Part shown: positions 10,540 through 21,396 of the stretch, piece after piece
Numbering within the stretch: position 1 is the stretch's first letter
How the letters are laid out: the number at the start of each line of letters is the position of its first letter
Assembly (NCBI GenBank): GCA_030374805.1
Contig: JARGSG010000012.1
Coordinates: 434,001 to 498,000 of the forward strand
Source of the DNA: Gracilaria gracilis
Taxonomy: Eukaryota; Rhodophyta; Florideophyceae; Gracilariales; Gracilariaceae
Reading direction: 5' to 3'
Length of the DNA stretch: 64,000 bases
The notes under the pieces: model-generated
What the model was told of the DNA's origin: nothing
Seen by the model: the letters and a program-made list of their open reading frames with translations, nothing else
Databases searched by the model: none
Program-made: the position numbers and the translations under genes

Positions 10540-11595
10540 ATCAGTGAAGCCAAATCTCACAGCCAAATTCGAATCTGGCTTCGCCAGCTTAATTATCAGT
10601 CAACAGCCAAATCTCGCGTGCCAATACTCTGCGGGCCTCTACGTTCCGCTACCGTCCTTCCCGCCATGAGCGAGACGTCCTCCGGTGAGGACGAAAACGT
10701 TTTCAGCGATGACGACGAATGCGTTATTCAAACCGTTGTCGCGGTAATTCAGCTTCTTCGCGAAGCCTGTCGCGCTACGTCCTTAAATTCTGGAAGAGTT
10801 ACTACAAGTCTGACTGTGAGAAGAAGACAATGTCGGACAAAATTTGCCATTGGTGGGCTATAGAATATTGCCGATGTTCACGACTGGTACAATGAAGGAA
10901 TGAGGCTTTTATTTGTGGAAAATCGGATCGGCGCTGTCACATGAGCGCCGCGTTTGCACCCTGTGTAAGGCGACGGCTTTTGACAGCCACAGCTGTGAGC
11001 TGCAGAACCGTTCTCTCAAGGCGTAGCATCAGCGTGTGGTATTCTGTGATGGGGATTGAGCCCCTCACTCCGCTGGTGTACTCTGCCACGCTACGGCAGA
11101 ACTCTTTTGTCGACATTCCTGCTCCCCCCGTGCACGTCAAAGCCAATCGGTATGAATTCAACATTGTTCGCTGAGCAAAGATCATTGTACTTTCTATTCT
11201 TTGCCATTTCCGCTTTTGTTGCCGCTCCTCCCACTGACTGAGCAGCTGCCGTTATATAAGTGCTGTTGTGAGGACTAACGACGGCAACATGCCTACGGGT
11301 CTATCGTGAAACCAAATGTCATCAAGGTAGTGCTCGCAAGACCGCTTCCGCTTTCAAGTGATGGTACCTCACTTGGTTTGAACTTGGCGGGGAAAACAGA
11401 ACAATGTGAAGTGGTACTATCTGAATGGTTCTGAAATTTAGCTTCGCAGCTAAACGCCGCGCCAAATGCCGCCCAATTTGGCTGGCGATATAGCTGGATG
11501 GCTTTCGAAAATAACTTTACCTCACCTGATGGAGATGCGTTTTTGAGAACCCAAAGCTAAGAATTTGGATATTTAGCTGTTTGGCTTCACTGATA
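10540..11595. mobile_element. 1.06-kb non-autonomous DNA transposon with 16-bp terminal inverted repeats
   Basis: TATCAGTGAAGCCAAA at 10540-10555 is repeated exactly in inverted orientation at 11580-11595. If the outer TA is the target duplication, the repeat proper is TCAGTGAAGCCAAA, which recalls Tc1/mariner ends; this is inference. Subterminal copies of gccaaat/atttggc occur near 10570, 10594-10615 and 11463-11482. Inside, ATG 10666 opens a short acidic-start frame (MSETSSGEDENVFSDDDE) ending at 10863. No transposase motif is recognised. A TATATAAG box lies near 11253. Confidence 0.6.
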
Positions 11596-11932
11596 ACGGT
11601 GCTCGTACTTAAATTGCGTACAGTATGGCAATATCTATAATTGCACGGAACCCTTGCTCGCAATTGAGCATTGTTGGCTGCGGCCGACGGCAGTGCGTTG
11701 CCGAGATGCAAGATCATACAATAGATACAACTCAGCTGTCGCTGTTGTGTAACTCTGGCGCTCTGGTCCTGGCAAAACAATAACTTTGGCTGCGATGTGT
11801 TGAACTCCAGTCCGCTCTGCGGCAACTCCCCGAGCACAGAGCTTTCTTGAGCGTGTGTCTCCCGCTTCCTTTTTCGACAACAATCACCCCAAATGCAACC
11901 TTGCACGCATTCTCATCTTAACCATCTAGACG
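11596..11932. other. spacer before the TIR-NB-ARC gene
   Basis: About 340 bases of unremarkable sequence between the inverted-repeat element and the receptor-like gene. It presumably holds the promoter; no TATA box or motif is convincing. Confidence 0.3.
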
Positions 11933-13920
11933 ATGGCAGACATTAATCCTTTTTCCAAGTCTCCAATTGCATCTGCTGAGCACACGCCGTCCTTCGACAT
12001 CTTTCTTAGCCATGCCGGTGGGGACAAGGAAACCATTGCCCGTCCATTGTACGAGAAGCTTCACAAAAACGGCATCTCTGTCTTCTTTGACGTCGCGTCC
12101 TTCGGTCTTGGCGACAATTGTCCAGAAGTCATGATCCACGCGATGCGAACGGCCCCTGTCGGGGTTTTCATCATGAGCCCCGAATTTGTTGGCAAAGAGT
12201 GGCCCATGCGCGAGCTTCTGTGCTTTGTCGACCGTTACGACCGCGCTAGAGCCGACGATAAAGCCCCTCCTTTGCTTATCCCTGTGTTTTACCGTCTCGC
12301 CACGCGCGACTGTCGCGATCCAGCCCTCTTCGACACCTACAGTGGGCTCTTCCTCAAGCACAAACTGTTCAAACGTGCCATGGATGGCAGCGTTTCGATC
12401 CAAAATATTTCGCATGCATTGGACACTGCGGCTACCGTGTGGAGCATCGAAAACAGACATGGTGCATCCAATGACGACGATCCGAATATGGCCTCTACCA
12501 GAGAGGTCTTCATTCAAATGATTCAGGACAAAATTCTAGAGCGTCTGCAAAAAGAGAGACCTGCCTTGGTGGACAAATTTCATCCAATGACAGATGCTCA
12601 ACCTCAGCACGGAAAAGGATACAAGCCATCGTTCATCGTGCCATCAAATCCTCCCAGACTAACTCTGGACTACAATTCACGCAACACATGTGAAGGGAGG
12701 CTGAGGGCTGCGCTGCTACGCAGGAGCGAGAGCCGAGTAGTTGCAGTCGTGGCTTCCGGAAAAGGTGGCGTGGGTAAAACTTGTGCCATAAAAGGACTAG
12801 CTGAAGACGCCGAAATCAAACAGGCGTTTCCCGGAGGTGTTCTGTATATTCAACTTGGAAACGATGCTGATACATCGGACCTTGTGAAGGGAATCGGAAA
12901 GATTGTTGATCGAACTGGAGGTTCAGAACTAAAGAGAGAGATTGAGGCTTCTGAGTCTATTGAAGAGGCGTGCGAGAAGGCTTCGACGTGGTTTGACTCA
13001 CACAGTGTAACACAGATGCTTGTTTCTGATTGACGACATCTGGAAAGCGAATTCGATTGACTCGAAAGTGCTGACAACTCTTGGGTTGATGGTAAACAGC
13101 GGCAGTAGAATGGTTTACACAACCAGAGACAAGCATTTTTTAAGGCGGGCTAACGAGGTGATTGAGTTCAATGAAAAGGAAACGCTTGGCGACTTGTCAC
13201 GGCGGATGCTGCTGAATCACGCTGGCTTAAAGGAAAGTATCAAGCTTGACGACAAGAATGAGAAAGCGCTAAAGTATTTCCTCACCTTATGCCAGGGACT
13301 TCCTCTTGGGTTCGGGATTGTGGGGGGTTCTTATGGGAGTACTCACATCAGTGCTTGAACAAGCAAGACGCGTTGTCAGAGTTTTACGGAGATATATCAT
13401 CCAGTCAGGCAGACTGGATGGATGAGGAAGCTGACGATTATGGTAAACTGCCAAGGATTGTGGATATTTCTCTTCAAGTTCTAAAGAAACGTAATAATGG
13501 AGTGGATTTTGAGCACAGATTCCGGGCTTTGTGTGTTCTTCAGAAGCAGCAGTCTGTACCTGCACAGATGCTGCAGAAGCTGTGGGACTTGGATTCGCTG
13601 AAAGAAGCTGTAACTATTTTGAAATCGTTTGCGAATGTATCGGTTGTAGAAGTAGCGAGGACGGAAGGCTTTGTTTTCGTTAAGGTGCATGACTTAATTC
13701 TGGACATCGCTACTAGGAGAGCCGATAAAGAAAATGAAGCGCAGTCATTCTTTCAAATTCTTGTTGGCAACTACATTTCATCTAATCGAAAGAGCAATGA
13801 ACATGATGGAGTGGCAAGGAGAAATGAGAAAATGTCCGGTCATCCTGAGAACTTGAAAACCGAGAGAGTTGTCGAAAAGGACGTCGTAATGGCGGCAGTC
13901 GAGCGAGATACTGCAAGTTC
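11933..13920 (+). pseudogene. TIR-NB-ARC receptor-like gene, disrupted
   Basis: STAND-class immune-receptor-like gene. The first frame (ATG 11933 to 13033) holds a TIR domain: FDIFLSHAGGDKETIA, then ISVFFD and IMSPEFVGKEWPMREL. A P-loop follows, GKGGVGKT near 12760-12783. The sense then moves to a second frame with Walker B LFLIDDIW (about 13020), the RNBS-B-like GSRMVYTTRD and GLPLG (about 13300). A third frame from about 13310 carries a helical region and VHDLILDIA, the MHD-type box, near 13685. Two frame changes therefore interrupt the NB-ARC part. No LRR, WD or TPR repeats follow; instead the sequence passes into a copia fossil near 13.9 kb. Short introns do not explain the shifts. In plants and bacteria such proteins sense pathogens and the TIR consumes NAD; here it is probably a relic unless the shifts are assembly errors. 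Confidence 0.75.
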
Positions 13921-15100
13921 AACGATGTTCCGTGCATGGTGGAATGTTGAAGATGACGGCTACATTTACAACAACGTATGCAGAATACTAAGACGGGCAG
14001 GATACATGCATGATCTCTGCCTGTATACGAAGGTGGAACCAGACAACAGATTCACAATCGTTAGCACAACCATCGATGACTTTCTCGTCTTAGCATCATC
14101 CCCCAAACACATCGACAAGTATACGACGAACTTCTCTCCAAATACAAAATCAAGCGTCTAGGACATCCAACACGCTTCCTCAACTAAACCATACACCGCA
14201 ATGATGACCATTACATTCACATATCACAACCAGACAGCATTAGAGCCCTACTAAAACAAACAGGAATGAACGGCTGCAATTCAGCACAAGCTCCATACAA
14301 CAGCCTCACCCACATGGATAAAGCACCAGACAGCCCGCGCCTCGACGCAGAGGAAGCAACCAGATACCGCCAGATCTTAGGCGAAATTCGTTATATAACA
14401 GAAATCACCCTTCCGGATCTCACATATGCCACAAATCGGCTAGCGCAACATATGAGCAAACCAAAAAGGCACCACCAACAAGCACTCAAAACAATTCTGC
14501 GATATCTGCAAGGTACGCAGACCTACGGATTACTATACCACGCTGCCACCAAAACGAACGGATATCTACAGCACAGCTCACAACGTACAGCGACGCAAAT
14601 TTTGTCAATGCTAAAAACTGGAAGTCAATAACAGGAACGATCCACTCATATAACACAACTGCTATATCATGGCTTTCTGAGATGCAAGTGGTAGTCGCAC
14701 TGTCCACAAGTGAAGCAGAATATACAGCTGCAACGCAAGCAACGAAACACACACAATGGTGACAAAAATTACTGCAAAGATTCCAGAACAAAAAAAGCCT
14801 TCCAACACCGCACTATATTGACAATCAAAGTGCAGTTTTCATAGCGGAAAATCAAGCGCCAACAAAGCGCAGAAAATATATTGACATACGACACCGTTAC
14901 GTCCAACACCACGTAGCAGAGGAAACCATCAGACTTTATCGACTACCAACGGAAAGCATGCTAGCAGACATGCTGACGAAGCCGCTGCATCAAGACCGAT
15001 ACCAATCGATACGCAAGCAATTGAACATCATGCCCCGACCCGGAAAGCTCTTAAAATGCAATGCGTCAACCGGGGACTGTCAAACATTCGAGTGATTCTT
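13920..15100 (+). mobile_element. Ty1/copia LTR-retrotransposon fossil, 3' part
   Basis: Contains the end of a copia-type reverse transcriptase (CLYTK and TTIDDFLVLAS blocks near 14.0-14.1 kb), the connection region (about 14.3-14.6 kb) and an RNase H-like end with LSTSEAEYTAAT and the ADMLTKPL tail (about 14.7-15.0 kb). A purine-rich stretch just before 15078 and TGTCAAAC at 15078 may mark the start of a 3' LTR, whose other end I cannot fix. The 5' half (gag, protease, integrase) is not seen. The element is broken, with several breaks, and looks moderately old. Its left edge abuts the receptor-like gene. Confidence 0.8.
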
Positions 15101-15655
15101 CTTGCCGCATTGCATTTTTCGAAAACGTAAAACATTACCGTAGACAGGAGACACAAGTAGACCAAGCACGAGCTCACAGAACGAGAAGTAAAGAGGTACT
15201 GTAGCGCCTTCACGCCACAGAGGCAGCGTTGATATGCTCTTTGCTGCTGAAATAGCTACAGCAATGCAAGAAAGCTCACCTTGCCAAAGCTTGAACCGAT
15301 TAAAATAAATTTATATTAAATGTTCATAATGTTCCTTTTCCCGCATCTCCCCGTAAGCACTTCTTTTTTGAAAATAATCCTACATTACGTGTAAACGGTA
15401 CCGTTGGTACACGTAGAAAGCGAATAACGGAAGAAAGGGGCACTGGCTTCGCAAAGCGGAATCTCGATGTCGGGCTCTTCAGAAGTGAGCACTTTGTCTG
15501 ACATGCCCGCATCTAGCGATGAATCTTTGCTTGGTAATGACCTCGACGCCTAATTTAATAACCCTTCTGACCTTTGAGACCTACTGTAACCCCTTCACCT
15601 ACTTGTCTACAAACCATCTGCTTTTCTTCAGTTCTAGTCGCTACGTTAACTCAAA
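15101..15655. other. intergenic, possible LTR remainder and a palindrome
   Basis: May include the rest of the copia LTR. The segment 15388-15415 is an imperfect palindrome centred on AACGGTACCGTT and includes TACCGTTGGTA at 15399-15409. Otherwise nothing recognised. Confidence 0.4.
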
Positions 15656-16318
15656 ATGCCACCCAGGCCGCCCCTCACCAGCCTTGTCATTCACACATGG
15701 AAGGAACACGGCAAACCAAAGCCGTTCACCAGTCAAGCAAATTCGGCTCAAGCCGCAAAGGCACGAATATCTCGCAGCATTTCACATGATGCTCTTCTCG
15801 CTCGAGGCTTAAATCACAACGACAATCGCCCTAGCAACTGCTCTCTGGCAGTAGCCCGGTCCATATCATATGAAGAAGGCCTGACAACAACGAGCACAAT
15901 CCTGGCACGAGATGCCCCCGTCAGCCAGCAAGAACGTGGTACAACTAATGATCAGAACGTGAATTCAAGTATCTCAACCGCCAGTATTACAGACCCGGCC
16001 CTGGTTGACTTCTCGCCAGTTCGCGCGGCTTGTCTGCCTACCATACCTGAACTAGAGAGTTTGACATCGTCGGCTTCAAGCGGTATCAATGTCTCCAGGC
16101 TAACCTCAATCAATTCCGGAAGTCAATCAGGACAGTCTTCACAGAAGAAGAAAGGAAAAGTAAAGCTGTATCGTTCTTCCCACTCCAAGGAGAAGATGCA
16201 GTCACATTCACGAAAACGTACATCGCTCATCGAGAGGAGTTGCAGCTTTGACGCTGACCTTTCCACCATAGCCGAGACTGGCCTCGAGATGGGTTCCGGT
16301 ATCGCACCTAACTTGTAA
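15656..16318 (+). CDS. hypothetical Ser-rich protein, 220 aa
   Basis: Open frame from ATG 15656 to TAA 16318. The product is Ser/Thr-rich and probably disordered, with several R-x-x-S type sites (ARSISYEEG, SRSISHDAL, IERSCSFD) that resemble kinase or 14-3-3 target sequences, and a basic KKKGKVKLYRSSHSKEK stretch. No signal peptide, membrane helix or known domain. Real coding status is likely given the repeated RSxS(x)D pattern; the function is unknown. Confidence 0.5.
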   Translation: MPPRPPLTSLVIHTWKEHGKPKPFTSQANSAQAAKARISRSISHDALLARGLNHNDNRPSNCSLAVARSISYEEGLTTTSTILARDAPVSQQERGTTNDQNVNSSISTASITDPALVDFSPVRAACLPTIPELESLTSSASSGINVSRLTSINSGSQSGQSSQKKKGKVKLYRSSHSKEKMQSHSRKRTSLIERSCSFDADLSTIAETGLEMGSGIAPNL

Positions 16319-16418
16319 CACCAGTCAAAATATTGTTCAGTTGGGCTACCGATACGCATTCAGCTCACATGCAGTTGTGTGGCGGATGACGCCAAAAAAC
16401 CTCACATTTGTAGAATAA

Positions 16419-16832
16419 ATGCACAAGTTTCCGCTAACGTCAGAAAGAACCAAACATATGTCATCGTCTCGTAACACTCGCGGAAAATGCAATGTGATAC
16501 CGTCCCCAGTTTCCAGTGACCTGGTGATTCTTCAGAAGAAAGGGGCGGGGGCATACGAAAGGAGGAATGAAACGCATGTGATGTTGGCGTTTCCAGCAAG
16601 AAGAAAGATTTTGGATCGCAGGGAATCGGGTGAATGCACATGCTGTCGCGCTTGCCACCATGCTCATCTTCTTTTATCGTTGACGGAAACTCCACGTCAT
16701 TATTGCAATGTTCGTTTATTTATGCCAAAGGACCGCTCGAGTTTGGAGAGACAAGAACCAGACTGGCTGATGGGATCACAGGCTTTGCCGGGGCAGTATG
16801 ATACAGACTCTGTACTACAGAGTAACTCTTAG
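16419..16832 (+). CDS. hypothetical protein, 137 aa
   Basis: Open frame from ATG 16419, about 100 bases after the Ser-rich gene. It has a Cys/His cluster CTCCRACHHAH near the middle that could bind metal but matches no finger I know. No membrane segment. It may be a real small gene or the 3' part of a transcript shared with its neighbour. Confidence 0.3.
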   Translation: MHKFPLTSERTKHMSSSRNTRGKCNVIPSPVSSDLVILQKKGAGAYERRNETHVMLAFPARRKILDRRESGECTCCRACHHAHLLLSLTETPRHYCNVRLFMPKDRSSLERQEPDWLMGSQALPGQYDTDSVLQSNS

Positions 16833-16912
16833 CGCTGCATTATTATACACTCTCTCGGTCTCTCAATCCTACTTTCGGTATATAATACCGTTGGTAGATA
16901 ACTCTACATCTC

Positions 16913-16953
16913 CTAGATCGCCGAAGGCCGCTAGATCGCCTTCGGCGATCTAG
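16913..16953. repeat. hairpin, 16-bp perfect stem, 9-base loop
   Basis: Arms 16913-16928 (CTAGATCGCCGAAGGC) and 16938-16953 (its exact reverse complement). The loop repeats ctagatc. Not followed by a T-run, so it does not look like a terminator. Confidence 0.85.
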
Positions 16954-17091
16954 TGTGATGGAGATTATCCTCACGTGATCATCACGGATGATCCTGAAAC
17001 GTAGAGCTACGGGCAAGTTCAAAAAATTTCTACCAGTTTTCATTTTTGCCAATAATGTACAGTAGTGCATAAGCTCAAGCTTGTTGAACGA

Positions 17092-17159
17092 GGAGTCGCG
17101 GTCGGGACTACACGTAGTGTAGATCAGCCCCCTTTGGGGGAGGTTCCGACCGCAACTCC
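17092..17159. repeat. nested hairpin, 16-bp outer stem
   Basis: Outer arms 17092-17107 and 17144-17159 pair at 14 of 16 positions. Two further palindromes lie inside: ctacacgtagtgtag (17108-17122) and ccccctttggggg (17128-17140). The whole folds into a branched structure. Confidence 0.75.
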
Positions 17160-18542
17160 CGCAACAGACTACGTGTTCTTTGTTCATTCAACTATGCATG
17201 CATCTCACCAATCTCACCTCGGAAGTCGGTTGCCAACGGTTGAAACGGAATTGGAGTGGTTTTAGGATCCTAGCGTAGAGTCTACACTCTCCTGATCAGT
17301 TTGTTCTGAAGAAGGTTATTTCGGCTTTGTAAACATGGAGAGGTACTTTTCATTCCTCCGAGTTGCTGGAACTTTCCAGGGAAAGGTATGATAATGCACC
17401 AAGTTCAAAACTGTTCCAAGTTGTTTCCGTGCAGAGCTTTCGATACAGAGTTATTTGCCCACACCGTCCTCTCAGAACGCCACTGGGAAATTCACAGTAA
17501 CTGAGCAAATGTCATAAACAGCGGAGACTGTACAGGTTATCGTTTTCCGCCTTGATGGGCTTTCGTGATGCTTGTAGCGGTGCTTTGGTAGATCGAAACG
17601 TCACGTTCTATCGATCCAAACGTCATTGGCACCGGGGGCTGTACAGAGTTCCAACTACGGTATTCACCAGGGATTCTGATTTTATTCATACGGAGTAGAT
17701 ATACTGTAACTACTGTACCTACGAAGGTGCTGTATCTCAAACAGTTTGACACAGTTACTGTTCCATCGTATCCTATCTACCGAAGGTAGCGTTACCAGAC
17801 GGAGTTCTATTCCCGACTTATGGGGATACAATATCTAGAACTGGTTTGACAGTGCCCCTGGTTGATATTCACCCGTATCTGCAACTGATTGGGTACAGGT
17901 ATACAACGACATATCGATGGCCACCATTCGGACAGCTGTATTTCATGAAGCAGTTCTGTGACGACATTTGGTTGAACAATTAGCATGAAGTTTTCCGAGA
18001 GAGGTCTCATACAAGATTCTGATTATGTTCTGTGCCATTGCCGTCATGACAACTTTGAAGCATGTAAAGTGTAAAGTCGTATTGCCATACCATATGAGTT
18101 TCCATGAGTTGCAATTCGGTGGGTGAGCCACATTGTGAGACATCAATTGTTCAATCACAGATGGCCACCCAATTTCGATACGTATATCTATGGAAAGCGG
18201 ACATGAGTGGAGCTGGAGCGACACATCGGGCTACTAGTGGAAACCGTTGCAAAGTGCATCAAAAGTGACATTCGTGTAGCTGTCTAGAACGGTGAAAAAT
18301 GATGCACGTAATTCTGCTCGCCCTCCACATTCCTGCCGACTCGGCACTCTTGTGAAATCCCCCTTGAAGACACTTGGTAGGATTTACGCAGAGATGGAGA
18401 GCTCACAAGTTTCTATACGCCAAAAAACCCATGAGCACTGCTTTACAAACATATACGGTTACGACGGTGGTGGTGAATGTCTAAACTGCAATCCGTATTA
18501 ACATCTAAAAAAAACAAGGTGATGGTAGACAGAGCTTGAGCA

Positions 18543-20869
18543 TTATGCAACGGCCGGGCTTTCTCTCGACCGCAGCTCATCGCTGCTAAACATCCGAGCA
18601 ACCCGCAATCCAGTGCTTAGGACGGAGCTAGTTCTCTTTCTGTGCAGCCTTTTCTTGCTTCTGGTGGCACTTCGAAGAGATTGAGCTCTTGTAGCCTTGG
18701 GGTCCGAGCGAGTTCTCTCCAGTCTTCCATCATCACCAACAGCCAAGCTCAAGCCAATCTTCTTGCCCTCTACACTCTGGCAGAACTCTGTAATAGTAGG
18801 CTCCGCTCTTCCCGTGCCAAACACCAGATTCGATGTACAGTCGATATCGAACGCCAGTACTCCCGTCGCGTATCTTTCCAGCGAACTCCACATACACGCC
18901 GTTCCTAGAACTTCTAGGAAGGCTCTCCTACTATTTCTGCTCGTTTGGTCGGTATCCTTTGCTGAACAAAAACTGGTTTCAAATGCCAAAAGCTCCGCCT
19001 CAGAGATACAGGGTGATTCTTGAAGCAGCGCGTGAGCGAGCAGAACTGCAGCACAGTCTCGTCTGGGGAGCGGAAAGTCAGCAAGACGAGTGTGCATATT
19101 GATATCGGATCGATTCTGATACCTTTCCATTGCGCTCCGCACGCGACTGACGTCGGTGGCAGCAACGAGTTCCGCCGCGCATGAGCCGTACTTGCACGCG
19201 AGATACGCGGCGTGCGCAGACATGATGCTCAAGGCGTCGTACGGCCTTTGCTTGTAGACAGAAGTGATGGAGCGACCATTATGCAAGCCCTGTCTCTCAA
19301 AGCTCTTTGTGTGATCGGTATCTATTCTTCGGCGTTCCTTCCCTGAAGATAGAACGTAGCACAGAATGAACTTGAGCCGTCTAGGAATATCTCTCTCGCC
19401 AAACAATAGCTCTGTACAGCCGTAAAGAAAGGCGCGTCTCATGGCCTCGCCAGCGATGGCCAGCGTCGAAAAGTAAAACGGCTCAAAGCCAAATATGTGA
19501 CAGATGAAATCATTCGCCTCAAACAGCTGACCCGGCGGCGGTATTTGGGCATTGTTCATCCAGTTCTCGGTAACGCGGTTGACGTCACCGATGATCTTCG
19601 GGGCGCGGATGGAGTACGACAGAAAATGGGACATCTTGCGAATGGCACGTGGACGACTTCTGCCATTTTGATTGTGTCGGTGGTAGTTATTATGCAGGCT
19701 GAAGCGCTCCTTCATGGGCTTGCCCTTGGCCCCATAAGTGGAATGATGCGTGGGGTGCCAAACTGATCTAACTCATCATCCGTAAAGCCGACGTTGAGCG
19801 GCGCGGCGCTCGATTTCCAAGGCAGGCCCTGCAGATTGGAGGATGCATACTGAATGGCGGCATGGGTAAGCTCGAGGTCAAGCGTGCTGGTGAGGCTTGA
19901 CAGAAAGGCACCATAAGCACAGGTGGCAGCGACGTATCGATCAAGCGCAGCTGCCTCATTGGCGTGCGTATCGATAAAGCGCTTGCTGACGGCGTCCGAC
20001 ACGGCAAACTCATCGGACAGCAACTGCTGCGCAAAGTCGAGCGCGATGAGCTGCGATTTGGGAAGGTGATGGCCCTTCAACAGCACGGACGGCATGATGC
20101 CGTGCGCAGGCGGCGTGGAGCGATGAATACTCTTGAGCTGCGCGGCGTACGTCATGACGTAGACGTTGCGGTACGAGTTTCCTGCGAGGTACATGACGGC
20201 GGTGCGCAGCAATGAGGACAAGGGAAAGTTGTTGGAGTCAATGTGAGCAGGCGCAAGCAAAGTGGCGGCCATGACGGCATGCACGCGCGCCAACGGCTTG
20301 TACGCAAACAGATATCGGTTGAGCTCGAAAGGATGCAACGCCATCCTACGCAGCAGGTGACAATGCGGCTTGAACGAAGGGTCGGCCACCTCCGGCACGC
20401 AGTCGATGGGCAAAGTAATCGCGCGCAAAAACTGCGTGATGGACGCGCAGTCATGATGCAGCATGTGGGACGAGGGCGGGGGTAACAAGGCGCGCACAAA
20501 GTGGGCGCGTTGCGAAGTATCGGTGACGAGGCGACGGGGGGTGGAAGGGTCATCCGAGGGGGAGTGCGGGGCGTCGCGCGAAGGGCGGCGCTCCGACGGG
20601 TCGGGCTCGGACATGTGGGGCGGCTCTCTCTGCAGGGAGTGGCGTTGGTACGGGCGCGTAGGGTGCGGGACGGTGGAGGAGGTGACGACGGTGGCGGAGG
20701 TAGAAAGCGAGGCGGAGGAGGTGAGCGCCTGGGACAAGGCGGGGGCGGAGGACGCGGGGCGGGCGACTTGTGCGTGGTCATGCATATTGGACACTCGTGA
20801 GCGCATTCTCAACCACGCCTTTCTGGCGCGCGGCGGCTCTCGCGCCGGCTGTTGCACGGCGGGCGGCAT
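18543..20869 (-). CDS. AhpD/CMD-fold-like protein, paralogue of 28147-30501
   Basis: All-helical protein in two abutting frames: 20869-19712 (first ATG at 20869; open upstream only from TTG) and 19715-18543, overlapping by ATGA. The paralogue at 28.1-30.5 kb is continuous across the same place, so the two halves probably form one gene joined by a short intron or interrupted by a frameshift. The first half has the helical pattern of alkylhydroperoxidase/carboxymuconolactone-decarboxylase proteins: LLRTAVMYLAGNSYRNVYV, then LPKSQLIALDFAQQL and YVAATCAYGAFLSSL. The second half has a repeat of the fold (LSIMSAHAAYLACKYGS). The CxxC redox pair of AhpD is absent in both, so peroxidase activity is unlikely. 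The N-terminus is low-complexity Ser/Pro/Arg. Role unknown. Confidence 0.5.
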
Positions 20870-21396
20870 AATACGACGGGCACGCGGGATGCTGCGGGAG
20901 TGGGCGACGGCAGCGCTCAAGTGGAGGGGGAGGGGGGGGATGGGGAGGAGGAGGAGGGGGGGGGGGGGGGGGAGGTGCCGTCGTCGGCGCGCGGCGCGTC
21001 AACGCCAACGCGTGGGTGGGAGTTGAGGCGGCACTAACGCGAGGCGCTCCGGCGCTCCGGCTGCGCGGCGCGGCGCGGTGCAGCGGACTGCAGCGCGGCG
21101 CGTGGCGGTGCGCCACATCGCACGCGCCGCGCGCACGCCGAGCCAAAAACGGCGCGCGCGACGTGGCGCGTAGCGGACGCAGCGTAACGCTCTCAATTCA
21201 GCTCCGCCACGCTTGCCGCGCGCACTGCCAGCGCAGACCTAAACCGCAAACAACGAACCCCGTCCGCGCTTACAGCGCAGCTTACACAAGCGCAATTTGA
21301 TGCGCGTAAATCTCTGTACCTTGTCTAAATCCACATACCAAAGGTATCTAACAGGCTGGTCGCTGCGCGAGAGTGTTGACATCTCAACTTGAGACG
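20870..21396. other. spacer with poly-G tract, between AhpD-like and GT-YibB genes
   Basis: Very GC-rich. It contains the G-run described separately, many gcgcgc blocks, and TACCAAAGGTA at 21336-21346 close to the 3' end of the next gene. The promoter of the AhpD-like gene must lie here; no TATA box was found. Confidence 0.4.
20925..20972. repeat. poly-G/GGA tract upstream of AhpD-like gene
   Basis: Runs of G on the plus strand (one of about 17) separated by A, AT or GA; on the coding (minus) strand it is a C-run about 60-100 bases upstream of the ATG. Suited to quadruplex formation. The exact length may be unreliable in an assembly. Confidence 0.8.

Larger units (their letters stand above)
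16833..18542. other. 1.7-kb stretch without a supported gene; hairpins and a possible gene relic
   Basis: Holds two strong hairpins and two TACCNNNGGTA palindromes (16886-16896 and 17778-17788). The plus strand is open without an ATG from about 17788 to 17980 and translates to a globular-looking aromatic-rich segment (FPTYGDTISRTGLTVP, then RWPPFGQLYF), which may be part of a decayed gene I do not recognise. The rest shows only short frames. Confidence 0.35.

Noticed and set aside
16913-16953. Hairpin as a transcription terminator
   Set aside because: Nuclear eukaryotic context and no T-run after the stem.
20152-21026. Pro/Arg/Thr- and Gly/Arg-rich frames on both strands
   Set aside because: Shadows of the AhpD-like gene and the GC-rich spacer.
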